Shown here one piece after another: positions 27,754 through 36,707 of a DNA stretch of 64,000 nucleotides (within the stretch, counting starts at the first letter, position 1; the number at the start of each line of letters is the position of its first letter). The notes beneath the pieces were generated by a model. The model worked only from the letters and a program-made list of their open reading frames with translations. It searched no databases and was not told the origin of the DNA. The translations under genes and the position numbers were made by a program. Origin of the DNA: an uncultured Ulvibacter sp. (GTDB lineage Bacteria; Bacteroidota; Bacteroidia; Flavobacteriales; Flavobacteriaceae); the NCBI GenBank assembly GCA_938083445.1, contig CALKCP010000003.1:216979-280978 (forward strand), given 5' to 3'.

Positions 27754-28782
27754 TTATTTTATCAATACGCTTTTGTATTTGGCAAGGTTTTTAAGGCAGA
27801 TGCCAGTACCGCGAACCACAGCTCTTAAAGGATCTTCAGCAATGTACACCGGCAAATCAGTTTTTAGTGAAAGTCGTTTGTCCAGCCCGCGAAGCATTGA
27901 TCCGCCGCCCGCTAGATAAATTCCTGTATTGTATATATCGGCTGCTAATTCTGGAGGTGTTTGAGATAAAGTCTCCATAACAGCATCTTCAATTCTGAGA
28001 ATTGACTTGTCAAGTGCTTTTGCAATTTCTCGATAGGATGTTTGGACTTGTTTTGGTTTACCAGTTAATAAGTCACGCCCTTGAACATCCATTTCATCTG
28101 GGGGAAGCTCTAAATCTTCTGTAGCCGCACCAATTTGAATTTTTATTTTTTCAGCAGTTCGCTCACCCACATATAAATTATGTTGCGTTCGCATATAGTA
28201 AACAATATCATTTGTAAATACGTCACCTGCCACTTTTACTGATTTGTCGCAAACAATTCCTCCCAAGGCAATGACCGCAATTTCGGTGGTTCCACCTCCA
28301 ATGTCAACTACCATGTTTCCTTTGGGTTCCATAATATCTACACCAATACCAATAGCAGCTGCCATAGGCTCGTGGATTAAATAAACCTCTTTTCCATTTA
28401 CACGTTCAGCACTTTCCTTCACGGCTCTCATCTCAACTTCTGTGATACCACTAGGGATACAAATTACCATACGTAAAGATGGCTTTAACCACTTCTTCTT
28501 TAAGGCAGGAATATCACTAATAAACATGTTTATCATTTTCTCACTAGCATCAAAATCGGCTATTACGCCGTCCTTTAATGGCCTAATGGTTTTAATGTTT
28601 TCATGAGTTTTCCCTTGCATTAGTGCGGCTTCCCTACCTACAGCAATGATTTTTCCTGTAGAGCGATTTCGAGCCACAATTGACGGGGCATCTACTACAA
28701 CCTTATCATTGTGAATGATCAGTGTATTAGCTGTTCCTAAATCGATAGCGATTTCTTCTGTTAAGAAGTCAAAAAATCCCAT
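27754..28782 (-). CDS. mreB: Actin-like rod shape-determining protein MreB
   Basis: The cytoskeletal ATPase that steers cell-wall elongation under the membrane. The 342-residue protein shows the actin-fold nucleotide motifs: phosphate 1 IDLGTANTLI near residue 14, IHEPMAAAIGIG near 136, phosphate 2 VVDIGGGTTEIAV near 159, and YLAGGGSMLRGLDKRL near 289. Length and sequence are typical. It lies 65 bases after purH and probably shares its promoter, a gene order often seen in Flavobacteriaceae. Confidence 0.97.
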   Translation of the reverse strand: MGFFDFLTEEIAIDLGTANTLIIHNDKVVVDAPSIVARNRSTGKIIAVGREAALMQGKTHENIKTIRPLKDGVIADFDASEKMINMFISDIPALKKKWLKPSLRMVICIPSGITEVEMRAVKESAERVNGKEVYLIHEPMAAAIGIGVDIMEPKGNMVVDIGGGTTEIAVIALGGIVCDKSVKVAGDVFTNDIVYYMRTQHNLYVGERTAEKIKIQIGAATEDLELPPDEMDVQGRDLLTGKPKQVQTSYREIAKALDKSILRIEDAVMETLSQTPPELAADIYNTGIYLAGGGSMLRGLDKRLSLKTDLPVYIAEDPLRAVVRGTGICLKNLAKYKSVLIK

Positions 28783-28847
28783 ATGTTTTGTTGACGGTAT
28801 TGAAATTAAACGTGTTGAGCTTCAACTCATCACAAATGTAATAAATT

Positions 28848-30380
28848 TTAATGCTTAAAGTGACGTGTACCGGTAAATACCATTGCCATTTTATTTGCAT
28901 TGCAATATTCGATACTAAGTTTATCTTTAATCGAGCCTCCAGGTTGTATCACGGCTGTAATTCCCGCGGTGTTAGCAATTTCAACACAGTCTGGAAAAGG
29001 AAAAAAAGCATCGCTCGCCATGACAGCACCTTTTAGGTCAAAATGAAAAGACGTTGCCTTTTCTATAGCATGTCTCAAGGCATCTACCCGTGAAGTCTGA
29101 CCCGTTCCGCTCGCAAAAAGCTGCATTCCTTTTGAAAGCACGATGGTATTAGACTTGGTGTGCTTGCAGATTTTAGAGGCAAACATTAGGTCTTTTAACT
29201 CGTTTGCGCTTGGTTTATTGTTTGTGGGATGTGTTAAATTAGCCGCTGAATCAGTTATAGCGTCCTTATCTTGAACCAAAGCACCATTTAAACAAGTTCG
29301 AACAGTTGTTTGTGGGAGTTCGGCATCCTTTAGTATGAGAATTCTCCGGTCTCTTTTCCCTTTTAATATTTCAAGGGCTTTTTCAGAATAAGAAGGAGCA
29401 ATAATTACTTCACAAAAAAGCTTGTGAATCTCTTCCGAAGTCGCTGCGTCTATTTCTGTGTTTGCAATTAAAATACCTCCAAATGCTGAAACGGGATCTC
29501 CCGCCAAAGCATCAAGATACGCTTGTTTCACAGTTGGACGTTGTGCCAGACCACAGGCATTATTATGCTTCAAGATGGCAAAAGTTGGTGCCTCACCTTT
29601 AAATTCTGACATTAAATTAACGGCGGCATCAACATCAAGAAGGTTGTTGTAGCTTAACTCCTTTCCGTGTAAAGTGTCGAACATTGCATCGAAATTACCG
29701 AAGAAAAATCCTTTTTGATGCGGGTTCTCACCATATCGGAGTACTTTTCCATTCGTCTCGCTAATCTTAAGAGCTGGAATACTGTGATCACTGTTGAAAT
29801 AATTGAAAATGGCAGTATCATAATTTGAAGAAACGTTAAACGCTTTCGCTGCAAACTTTCTTCGACTTGCTAAAGAAATAGCTCCGTTCCCCTCGGATAG
29901 CAATTCTGAAAATTCATTATAATCTTCCATGGAAGAAACACAGATAGTGTCTTTAAAATTCTTGGCAGCTGCCCGTATCAAGGAAATCCCTCCGATATCA
30001 ATTTTTTCTATAATGTCCTGTTCTGATGCTCCAGATGCTACTGTTTTCTCGAAAGGATATAGGTCGACAATTACGATGTCTAATTGCGGAATGTCATATT
30101 CAGACATTTCTTGCACATCGCTCTGGTTGTCTTGTCTGTTCAATATGCCACCAAACACTTTTGGATGTAATGTTTTAACCCTGCCTCCTAGAATAGAAGG
30201 GTAATCTGTAACCTCTTCAACAGGGGTTACTTCTAGTCCGAGCGCTTTAATAAATTTTTCTGTTCCCCCAGTAGAGTACATTTTTACACCGAGTTGACTA
30301 AGTTTTTGAACGATGACCTCCAGGCCTTCTTTATGAAAAACGGAAATTAACGCCGAAGCTACTTTTTTTGTGTCATTCAT
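28848..30380 (-). CDS. purH: Bifunctional AICAR formyltransferase/IMP cyclohydrolase PurH
   Basis: Catalyses the last two steps of IMP synthesis. In the 510-residue protein the N-terminal MGS-like IMP cyclohydrolase domain spans about 1-150 (ALISVFHKEGLEVIVQKLSQ, STGGTEKF, GRVKTLHPKVFGGIL). The C-terminal AICAR transformylase domain carries LRYGENPHQKG near 215 and AILKHNNACGLA near 265, which supplies the Lys-His-Asn catalytic segment. It opens the mre operon. A TACTTTTG -7 element lies on the minus strand at 30405-30398, 17 bases before the start; no good -33 TTG was seen at the usual spacing. Confidence 0.97.
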   Translation of the reverse strand: MNDTKKVASALISVFHKEGLEVIVQKLSQLGVKMYSTGGTEKFIKALGLEVTPVEEVTDYPSILGGRVKTLHPKVFGGILNRQDNQSDVQEMSEYDIPQLDIVIVDLYPFEKTVASGASEQDIIEKIDIGGISLIRAAAKNFKDTICVSSMEDYNEFSELLSEGNGAISLASRRKFAAKAFNVSSNYDTAIFNYFNSDHSIPALKISETNGKVLRYGENPHQKGFFFGNFDAMFDTLHGKELSYNNLLDVDAAVNLMSEFKGEAPTFAILKHNNACGLAQRPTVKQAYLDALAGDPVSAFGGILIANTEIDAATSEEIHKLFCEVIIAPSYSEKALEILKGKRDRRILILKDAELPQTTVRTCLNGALVQDKDAITDSAANLTHPTNNKPSANELKDLMFASKICKHTKSNTIVLSKGMQLFASGTGQTSRVDALRHAIEKATSFHFDLKGAVMASDAFFPFPDCVEIANTAGITAVIQPGGSIKDKLSIEYCNANKMAMVFTGTRHFKH

Positions 30381-30489
30381 GGTCTAAAATTAAGGCACAA
30401 AAGTACATAAATACATGATAAATTTGTAACATAAGTTAGCAGAAATCGACTTATCTTTATTCTGAAGTAATTTTCATAATTCAAGGACA

Positions 30490-31746
30490 ATGCTAATCTA
30501 CCTTCGTGTATTAAAAGAAAGTTTTAATTTTGCAATTAATGCATTAGTAAACAATAAGTTACGCACATTTTTATCGCTACTTGGCGTTACTATTGGCATC
30601 TTTTCTATCATTGCAGTTTTGGCTGCTGTAGACTCCTTAAAACAAGAAATAGAGGGTAGTATTAGTTCATTGGACAATAGCACCATTTATTTAGGGCGAA
30701 TGAAATTTGGACCGTCTGACGTTCCTCGATGGAAAAAGGAACAATTTCCGGATGTAACCTATGACGAATACCAACTTTTAAAAAGATTAGTTCCCGACAT
30801 GTATGCGGCTTCATATACGTTAAATGTACCTCGGGCGATAATGAAATTTGAGGAGCGAACCGTAGGAAATGTAGAAATTGGTGCCATCACACATGAGTAT
30901 TATGACATAGAGGCACTTCAAATTGAATATGGGCGGTTTTTTAATGAAGCTGAAAATGCTAGTGGGGTAGAGGTCGCTATAATTGGAGCAGAAATTGCAA
31001 ACATATTATTCGATTCTTCACAAGCAGCAATTGGTAAAAAAGCAAGAATTTATGGTAGAAATTTTATAATTATCGGTGTTCTTGAAAAAGAGGGGTCTGG
31101 TCTTTTTGGAAATTCAAGAGATACTGCTGCCTATATCCCTGTGAATGCTGTTCGAAAAATATTTGGAGCGAACAACAGAAGCTTGTTTCCAATGATCATA
31201 ATAAAACCGGAGAAGGGCACAGATCAGGCCGAATTTGTTGCAATTCTCAAGCAAAAGCTGAGAATGGCGAGGGGATTAAAACCTGATGAAATTGATGATT
31301 TCTTCGTAAATGAAATGCAAGGCTTTGCAGATCTCATTGATAATATTACAGGGAACCTAAATATTATGGGCTTGATTATAAGTGGTTTTTCACTTTTGGT
31401 TGGTGGTTTTGGAATTGCAAATATTATGTTTGTGAGTGTAAAAGAACGCACCAATCTAATTGGAATTCAAAAGTCATTGGGGGCTAAAAACAAATTTATT
31501 TTATTTCAGTTTTTATTTGAAGCAATGATCTTGTCTATAATTGGCGGATTAATTGGGTTGGTTTTAGTGTTTATTGTCTCAATTCTAGCATCGCAATTTA
31601 CAGGGGATTTTGAATTTATACTCTCTGCGACGAATATGTTTATTGGTACCGCAGTTTCAGCAGTAATTGGTTTAATAGCAGGTATTCTTCCGGCTATTTC
31701 AGCATCAAAACTGGATCCTGTAGAGGCCATAAGAACTGGAATGTAA
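30490..31746 (+). CDS. MacB/FtsX-type ABC transporter permease, orphan
   Basis: A 418-residue permease of the MacB-type (type VII) ABC family. One transmembrane helix near residues 22-45 (LRTFLSLLGVTIGIFSIIAV) is followed by a large periplasmic MacB_PCD domain (about 50-245) and three C-terminal helices (about 285-410) forming the FtsX domain, ending SKLDPVEAIRTGM. MacB-type systems drive export by mechanical coupling rather than substrate translocation across the inner membrane. No ATPase or membrane-fusion gene lies next to it. It is divergent from purH and convergent with the GAF gene. Confidence 0.85.
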   Translation: MLIYLRVLKESFNFAINALVNNKLRTFLSLLGVTIGIFSIIAVLAAVDSLKQEIEGSISSLDNSTIYLGRMKFGPSDVPRWKKEQFPDVTYDEYQLLKRLVPDMYAASYTLNVPRAIMKFEERTVGNVEIGAITHEYYDIEALQIEYGRFFNEAENASGVEVAIIGAEIANILFDSSQAAIGKKARIYGRNFIIIGVLEKEGSGLFGNSRDTAAYIPVNAVRKIFGANNRSLFPMIIIKPEKGTDQAEFVAILKQKLRMARGLKPDEIDDFFVNEMQGFADLIDNITGNLNIMGLIISGFSLLVGGFGIANIMFVSVKERTNLIGIQKSLGAKNKFILFQFLFEAMILSIIGGLIGLVLVFIVSILASQFTGDFEFILSATNMFIGTAVSAVIGLIAGILPAISASKLDPVEAIRTGM

Positions 31747-31804
31747 AAACAGCTATACCTTCTAAATGACCCACAGATCAGGTAATTGGACGGCTTTAGT
31801 TTTC

Positions 31805-32260
31805 TTATAACATAGCCGAAACCATTTTGTTTACCCATTCTAAGAAACGCTCATCTTCTTCTGAGAAGGAATCTTTGGTGTGAGAATCAACATCTATTTG
31901 TCCAATATTTTTGCCGTCTTTAAATAATGGAATCACAATTTCTGATTTCACATGGAGGCTACAAGCGATATAGTTGTTTTGTGCTTTTACGTCTTCAACA
32001 ACAAAGTTTTCGTTTGAAACTGCTACCTGCCCGCAGATGCCTTTCCCAAAAGGAATTACTGTGTGGTCGGTCGGTTCTCCGGCAAACGCCTTTAAGTGAA
32101 GTGTTTTCTCAACATCATTTGCGAAATAGAACCCAACCCAGTCGTAATAGTGTATTGAAGTTTGAAGCAGTTCGCATACGTACATCATGCGCTGCTCTAT
32201 ACTGTCATTTTCGTTTGTGAGTGCGGTTCTTATTTTATGACGTAAAGTTTCAAAAGACAT
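31805..32260 (-). CDS. GAF-domain protein, probable free methionine-(R)-sulfoxide reductase
   Basis: A 151-residue single GAF domain. Two Cys residues, Cys76 in FGKGICGQ and Cys100 in YIACSLHVKSEIVIPLF, are 24 residues apart, the same spacing as the second and third redox Cys residues of free methionine-(R)-sulfoxide reductases. The third family Cys, expected ten residues before Cys76, is a His here. The VGFYF and IGQIDVDSHTKDSF segments also fit that subfamily. Such enzymes reduce free methionine sulfoxide in the cytosol using thioredoxin. A ligand-binding GAF without enzyme activity is the alternative. The gene is divergent from the exosortase gene. Confidence 0.75.
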   Translation of the reverse strand: MSFETLRHKIRTALTNENDSIEQRMMYVCELLQTSIHYYDWVGFYFANDVEKTLHLKAFAGEPTDHTVIPFGKGICGQVAVSNENFVVEDVKAQNNYIACSLHVKSEIVIPLFKDGKNIGQIDVDSHTKDSFSEEDERFLEWVNKMVSAML

Positions 32261-32347
32261 TGTGAATTGTTTTAAGTAAAAGTATTTTAAATCTGGAAGA
32301 TAGACTAAAATGTAATCTCGTATTTTTGTTTAAAGTAAAAATTAAAT

Positions 32348-32902
32348 TTGAAGGAGCTAATTTTAAAATACAGGTCGGTAGTACAGTTCGTTTTTCTTTT
32401 TTTAGGAAGCTATGTCTTCTTAAGTTTCTGTTACGGCACGTATCTAGAACTATCATCTGGAGGAGCTTATCATCCAGATTTTGTAACCCACTGGGTGGCG
32501 AAACAGAGTTCTGGACTTATTTCTCAATTTGGTTACAAGACCGAAATTACTGCGGATACAACAAATGCTCAAATGGTTTTGAGTATAAACGCTGACTATA
32601 GGGTGGGTATCATTGAAGGGTGTAATTCAATAAGTATCATCATTCTGTTTATCGCGTTTATTCTTTCTTTTGCGCAACATTTTAAAAAGACGTTCTTATT
32701 TATTTTCGCAGGCTCCTTATTAATTTATGTTGTAAACGTATTTCGAATCGCTATTCTAGTGATTGCGCTTTATCATTATCCCAGTCAAAGAGAAGTGCTT
32801 CATGGGGTTGTCTTTCCAGCGATTATCTACGGAATGGTTTTCTTATTATGGATGCTTTGGATTAAGAAAATAATTCCAAAAAACAATACGAGAGATGAGT
32901 AG
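32348..32902 (+). CDS. xrtF: Exosortase F (XrtF)
   Basis: A 184-residue polytopic membrane protein of the exosortase/archaeosortase family, which cleaves and probably re-attaches exported proteins at C-terminal sorting signals. The catalytic Cys92 lies in IIEGCNSISI, Arg133 in VNVFRIAI and His152 in LHGVVFPAIIYG, completing the family triad. The length and companion gene match exosortase F of Bacteroidota. The start is a TTG at 32348, preceded 19 bases upstream by a TATTTTTG element (32321-32328). It overlaps the next gene by eight bases. No protein with an obvious sorting tail is encoded nearby. Confidence 0.88.
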   Translation: MKELILKYRSVVQFVFLFLGSYVFLSFCYGTYLELSSGGAYHPDFVTHWVAKQSSGLISQFGYKTEITADTTNAQMVLSINADYRVGIIEGCNSISIIILFIAFILSFAQHFKKTFLFIFAGSLLIYVVNVFRIAILVIALYHYPSQREVLHGVVFPAIIYGMVFLLWMLWIKKIIPKNNTRDE

Positions 32903-33332
32903 CATCGCAAAAATCATAATGGCTCTATGTTTGGTTGGCATTTTAGTGCTTGTAAGAGCATTTGAAGAAGCGCTTTTTTACGATCCATTAACACTTTTTT
33001 TTAAATCTATACAAGGCCAATCTAGCCTTCCAGAATTTGAAATGCTAAAACTGCTCTTGAACGTTGTGCTGAGGTTTTTGTTGAATACCTTAGTTTCTCT
33101 AGGCGTATTATGGGTAATTTTTCAAAATAAGGATATAATAAAGCTTTCAGGATTGATGTATGGAGTGTTGTTTGTGACCTTTTTTGCATCATTTTGTTAT
33201 TTGTTAGTATCGAAAAGTGCCAGCAATACAGACAATTTTCTAAGCCTTTTTTATGTTCGAAGATTTCTAATACATCCGATACTGCTACTTGTATTAATAC
33301 CAGCTTTTTACTTTCAGAAGAAAAAACGATAA
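32895..33332 (+). CDS. Exosortase F-associated membrane protein
   Basis: A 145-residue protein with about four hydrophobic segments and the conserved loop RAFEEALFYDPLTLFFKS near residue 20. It begins within the last eight bases of xrtF, so the two are coupled. The position, size and the FYDPL motif match the family regularly found beside exosortase F in flavobacteria. Its molecular function is unknown; it may help the exosortase recognise its substrate or hold it in the membrane. Confidence 0.82.
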   Translation: MSSIAKIIMALCLVGILVLVRAFEEALFYDPLTLFFKSIQGQSSLPEFEMLKLLLNVVLRFLLNTLVSLGVLWVIFQNKDIIKLSGLMYGVLFVTFFASFCYLLVSKSASNTDNFLSLFYVRRFLIHPILLLVLIPAFYFQKKKR

Positions 33333-33373
33333 CAAATATTGGTATCTTTGTACTACCTAAAAAATGAATTATC

Positions 33374-33919
33374 ATGAACATAAAAAATGCAAGCCTCATT
33401 CTTTTATTTTCGATCCTATTGGTATCGTGTAAAAATGATAAAAAACAGATGGAGCCCGAAGTCGTCACTATTGAAGTAGCAGAAGAGAAGATGGAATATA
33501 CCGCTGCAAAAACGGAGGCCGAATTTAACGACCCAAAAGTAGCAGTGATTTTTGAAGAATACATTCAATTAAAAACAGCTTTGGTAAATACGAACAGTGC
33601 GAGCACTGCTTCCGCTGCGAAATCATTACTTGCTGCATTAATGGATACAGATGCATCTGAAGCACTAACTAAAACAGTGCAGTCTATTGCTGAATCAACC
33701 GATGTCGAAATCCAGCGAGCTGCATTCGTTGATCTTACAGCTGGTGTTGAAGGAATGTTGGAAGGGGCGCTAAAGTCGGGTACGGTATATAAGCAATACT
33801 GCCCTATGGCATTTGGGAATACTGGAGGACATTGGTTAAGTAACACCAAGGCAATTCAGAATCCCTATTTCGGAGATAAAATGCTGAAGTGCGGGAGGAT
33901 AGACGCTGAGATTAACTAA
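33374..33919 (+). CDS. DUF3347-containing lipoprotein, probable metal-binding
   Basis: A 181-residue lipoprotein with the signal ending LLVSC (Cys19). Its helical core (about 55-180) ends with the DUF3347 pattern YKQYCPMAFGNTGGHWLS and NPYFGDKMLKCG, a Cys/Met/His set resembling periplasmic copper-binding partners. DUF3347 domains are often fused to or encoded with CusB-like efflux proteins. Here it heads a group with a HYC_CC_PP protein, a TonB-dependent receptor and an HMA protein, which supports metal handling. A TATCTTTG -7 element at 33343-33350 lies 23 bases before the ATG. Confidence 0.8.
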   Translation: MNIKNASLILLFSILLVSCKNDKKQMEPEVVTIEVAEEKMEYTAAKTEAEFNDPKVAVIFEEYIQLKTALVNTNSASTASAAKSLLAALMDTDASEALTKTVQSIAESTDVEIQRAAFVDLTAGVEGMLEGALKSGTVYKQYCPMAFGNTGGHWLSNTKAIQNPYFGDKMLKCGRIDAEIN

Positions 33920-33973
33920 AGTTTAGCTAAACTTGAAGTAATTCCCTTCAATTTTGAAGTATCTTTGTGAACC

Positions 33974-34381
33974 ATGAGTAAAGTTATTTCCATAGTATTG
34001 TCTGTTTTATTGCTGCTAAGTAGCACAGGCATTACCTATGCGCAACACTACTGTGGAGAATTGGAAGTGATTACGAAGGTTACATTTGGAGAAGAACACC
34101 TTTCATGCGGTATGGTAATGGAAATTCCAGGATGTGATGATAATGATGATAAAGATCATCATTGCTGTGATAACCAATATACTGCTGTTACCACCGATGA
34201 TGATTTTGCCAAGGCCAATTTCGATATAGATTTTAACCAATCATTTGCCATTCCCTTTGTTTGCATTTTTGTGCTTAAGCAACTTGTTGAATATGAAAGC
34301 AGTATAAATAAGTACACGCTTTACCACCCACCTCCCCTATATAAGAACATTCCCGTTCTTTATGAGACCTTCTTAATTTGA
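33974..34381 (+). CDS. HYC_CC_PP family small exported protein
   Basis: A 135-residue protein with a signal-like N-terminus (residues 1-23, ending ITYAQ). The three features that name the family are visible: HYC in AQHYCGELEV, CC in HHCCDNQYT, and PP in YHPPPLYKN. The acidic/His stretch DDNDDKDHHCC could bind a transition metal. These proteins sit in front of TonB-dependent receptors in many Bacteroidota; the function is not established. The ATG is only six bases after a TATCTTTG element (33960-33967), so the mRNA could start at or next to the start codon. Confidence 0.78.
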   Translation: MSKVISIVLSVLLLLSSTGITYAQHYCGELEVITKVTFGEEHLSCGMVMEIPGCDDNDDKDHHCCDNQYTAVTTDDDFAKANFDIDFNQSFAIPFVCIFVLKQLVEYESSINKYTLYHPPPLYKNIPVLYETFLI

Positions 34382-34465
34382 TTTATACCTGCTAAGGCAG
34401 GAACCTTTCACCACATCTTTAATTAAATGCGCAGGTAGTATTGGCTATAAATCAAATCTAGAAAA

Positions 34466-36703
34466 ATGAAATTAGTATTATATATATTATTATGTACCCC
34501 CAGTCTTTTATTCTCCCAAGAACTGCTAAAAGGGATGATTATGGAGGCCAATGAAAAGGGTGATCCTATTGGGTTATCCGGAGCCAATGTTTATTGGTTG
34601 GACACCTCCATTGGAACCATCACAGACATCGACGGTAACTTTAGTATTCCTTACAAAAGAGAATATAACAAACTTGTTATTAGTTATGTTGGATATAAAA
34701 CGGACACTCTAAACATTAGTTCCTCTAAAACGGTAAACCATCTATTGGAAGGAACCGGAAATTTAGGAACGGTTGTTATTCAGACAAGAAAAAAAGCGTC
34801 ATCACGATCCTATATTCGTTCGGAAAACGTGATCAATATAAGCAGTGCTGAATTGCTAAAAGCCGCTTGCTGTAATCTTTCAGAAAGCTTTGAAACCAAT
34901 CCGTCAATTGATGTCAATTTTGCGGATGCTATTACAGGAACGCGACAGATAAAAATGCTCGGATTAACGAGTCCGTATACGTTAATCACCACAGAAAACA
35001 TACCTTCAATACGTGGGGCAGCTCAAGCATACGGATTGAGTTTTATCCCCGGCACCTGGGTTGAAAGCATTCAGATTACAAAAGGTGCTGGAAGTGTTGT
35101 AAACGGCTTTGAAAGTATTGCGGGTCAGATAAACGCTGAATTACAAAAGCCTTCTAAGGATGACAAGTTTTTCTTAAATGCTTATGGCGCAATAAATGGG
35201 AGATATGAATTGAATACACACTACAATACTGCATTGAGTGACAAATGGAGCACTGGCTTTTATCTTCACGGAAATTTAAGAGAAGAAAAATTCGATAGAA
35301 ATAATGATGGATTTTTAGATATGCCTTTGGCCAAACAAATTAATGTAATGAACAGATGGCAATATACGGATCAGGAAAAAGGCTTTGTGAGTTTTATTAA
35401 TTTTAGATATTTAAATGATGAAAAGCAAATAGGGCAGGTTGCCTTTAATCCATTTACCGATAAGGGAACGACCAATGCATGGGGAGGAGAGATCAATACA
35501 GAACGGTATGAGGTAGCGGCAAAATTAGGGTATGTAAACCCTAGAATTCCATACCAGAGTGTCGGTATTCAAGTGGCTTACAGCAATCATAATCAAGAGT
35601 CTTATTTTGGTTTAAGAGAATATAATATAACCCATAACAGTATGTATGCGAATGCAATATTTAATTCCATCATTAGTGATTCAAGGCATAATTTTAAAAC
35701 GGGCTTGAGCGCTACCTATGATGATTATAACGAGCTTGTTGAGGTGATTCGCTATGCGCGAACAGAAAACTCGGTGGGCGCATTTTTTGAATACTCCTAT
35801 GATAATTTAGGGGATTTAAATGTAACTGCTGGCGTGCGAATAGACAATCATAATCTACTGGGAACTTTTATTACACCGAGGTTGCATGCAAGGTATACAC
35901 CTTGGGAAAAAGGGGTGCTGCGAGCCTCTATAGGTCGCGGAAAGAGGAGTGCTAATATTTTTACTGAAAACCAGAGCCTTTTCTCAACCGCTCGCTCTAT
36001 AAATATTATAGGCACTGGGGGTGATATATATGGTTTAGATCCTGAGATTGCTTGGAATTATGGAATGTCATTTTTACAAGGATTTAAGGCTTTTGGTAGA
36101 AGAGGAGACATCACTTTAGATTTCTACCGAACCGACTTTGAGAATCAGATTGTGGTAGATTGGGAAAATCGGCTCGAAGTCAGCTTTTATAATTTGGCAG
36201 GTGCGAGCTACGCGAATAGTTTTCAAGCGGAATTCAATTATAATGTGGCAGAAGGGTTCGATTTAAGAGCTGCCTATAAATATTATGAGGTAATCACAGA
36301 TTATACATCTGGTAGGCAAGAAAAGCCATTAACGCCAAGTCACCGTATTTTTGGTAACCTATCTTATGAAACCAACTTAAAAGAAAACGGCAGCCAGTGG
36401 AAGTTTGACACAACATACAATTGGTTGGGAAAACAACGTTTTTCTAAAACAAGCGACAATCCTAGACCTTATCAATTACCAGAATATTCACCTACGGTTG
36501 GTACCTTAAATGCTCAGATTACGAAAGTGTTTTCTCGTAATTTTGAAGTATATTTAGGTAGTGAAAACATAACAAATGTGCGCCAAGACAATCCCATTTT
36601 ATCAAGTGAAAACCCATTTGGGCCAAATTTTGATAGTACCTTTGTGTATGGTCCCATTTTTGGGAGAAGTTTTTATAGCGGATTAAGATTTAAAATAAAT
36701 TAA
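34466..36703 (+). CDS. TonB-dependent outer-membrane receptor, probably for metal
   Basis: A 745-residue outer-membrane transporter. A signal peptide covers residues 1-18, a carboxypeptidase-regulatory-like domain about 20-100 (ANVYWLDTSIGTITDIDGNF and KLVISYVGYKTDTL), the plug about 115-225, and the 22-strand barrel about 230-745, ending YSGLRFKIN. The plug contains an unusual Cys pair in LLKAACCNLSESFETNPSID. The domain order matches SusC-independent CarboxypepD_reg receptors. It lies between a HYC_CC_PP protein and an HMA-domain protein, four bases before the latter, so copper or another soft metal is a plausible substrate, by inference only. Confidence 0.88.
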   Translation: MKLVLYILLCTPSLLFSQELLKGMIMEANEKGDPIGLSGANVYWLDTSIGTITDIDGNFSIPYKREYNKLVISYVGYKTDTLNISSSKTVNHLLEGTGNLGTVVIQTRKKASSRSYIRSENVINISSAELLKAACCNLSESFETNPSIDVNFADAITGTRQIKMLGLTSPYTLITTENIPSIRGAAQAYGLSFIPGTWVESIQITKGAGSVVNGFESIAGQINAELQKPSKDDKFFLNAYGAINGRYELNTHYNTALSDKWSTGFYLHGNLREEKFDRNNDGFLDMPLAKQINVMNRWQYTDQEKGFVSFINFRYLNDEKQIGQVAFNPFTDKGTTNAWGGEINTERYEVAAKLGYVNPRIPYQSVGIQVAYSNHNQESYFGLREYNITHNSMYANAIFNSIISDSRHNFKTGLSATYDDYNELVEVIRYARTENSVGAFFEYSYDNLGDLNVTAGVRIDNHNLLGTFITPRLHARYTPWEKGVLRASIGRGKRSANIFTENQSLFSTARSINIIGTGGDIYGLDPEIAWNYGMSFLQGFKAFGRRGDITLDFYRTDFENQIVVDWENRLEVSFYNLAGASYANSFQAEFNYNVAEGFDLRAAYKYYEVITDYTSGRQEKPLTPSHRIFGNLSYETNLKENGSQWKFDTTYNWLGKQRFSKTSDNPRPYQLPEYSPTVGTLNAQITKVFSRNFEVYLGSENITNVRQDNPILSSENPFGPNFDSTFVYGPIFGRSFYSGLRFKIN

Positions 36704-36707
36704 TGAT

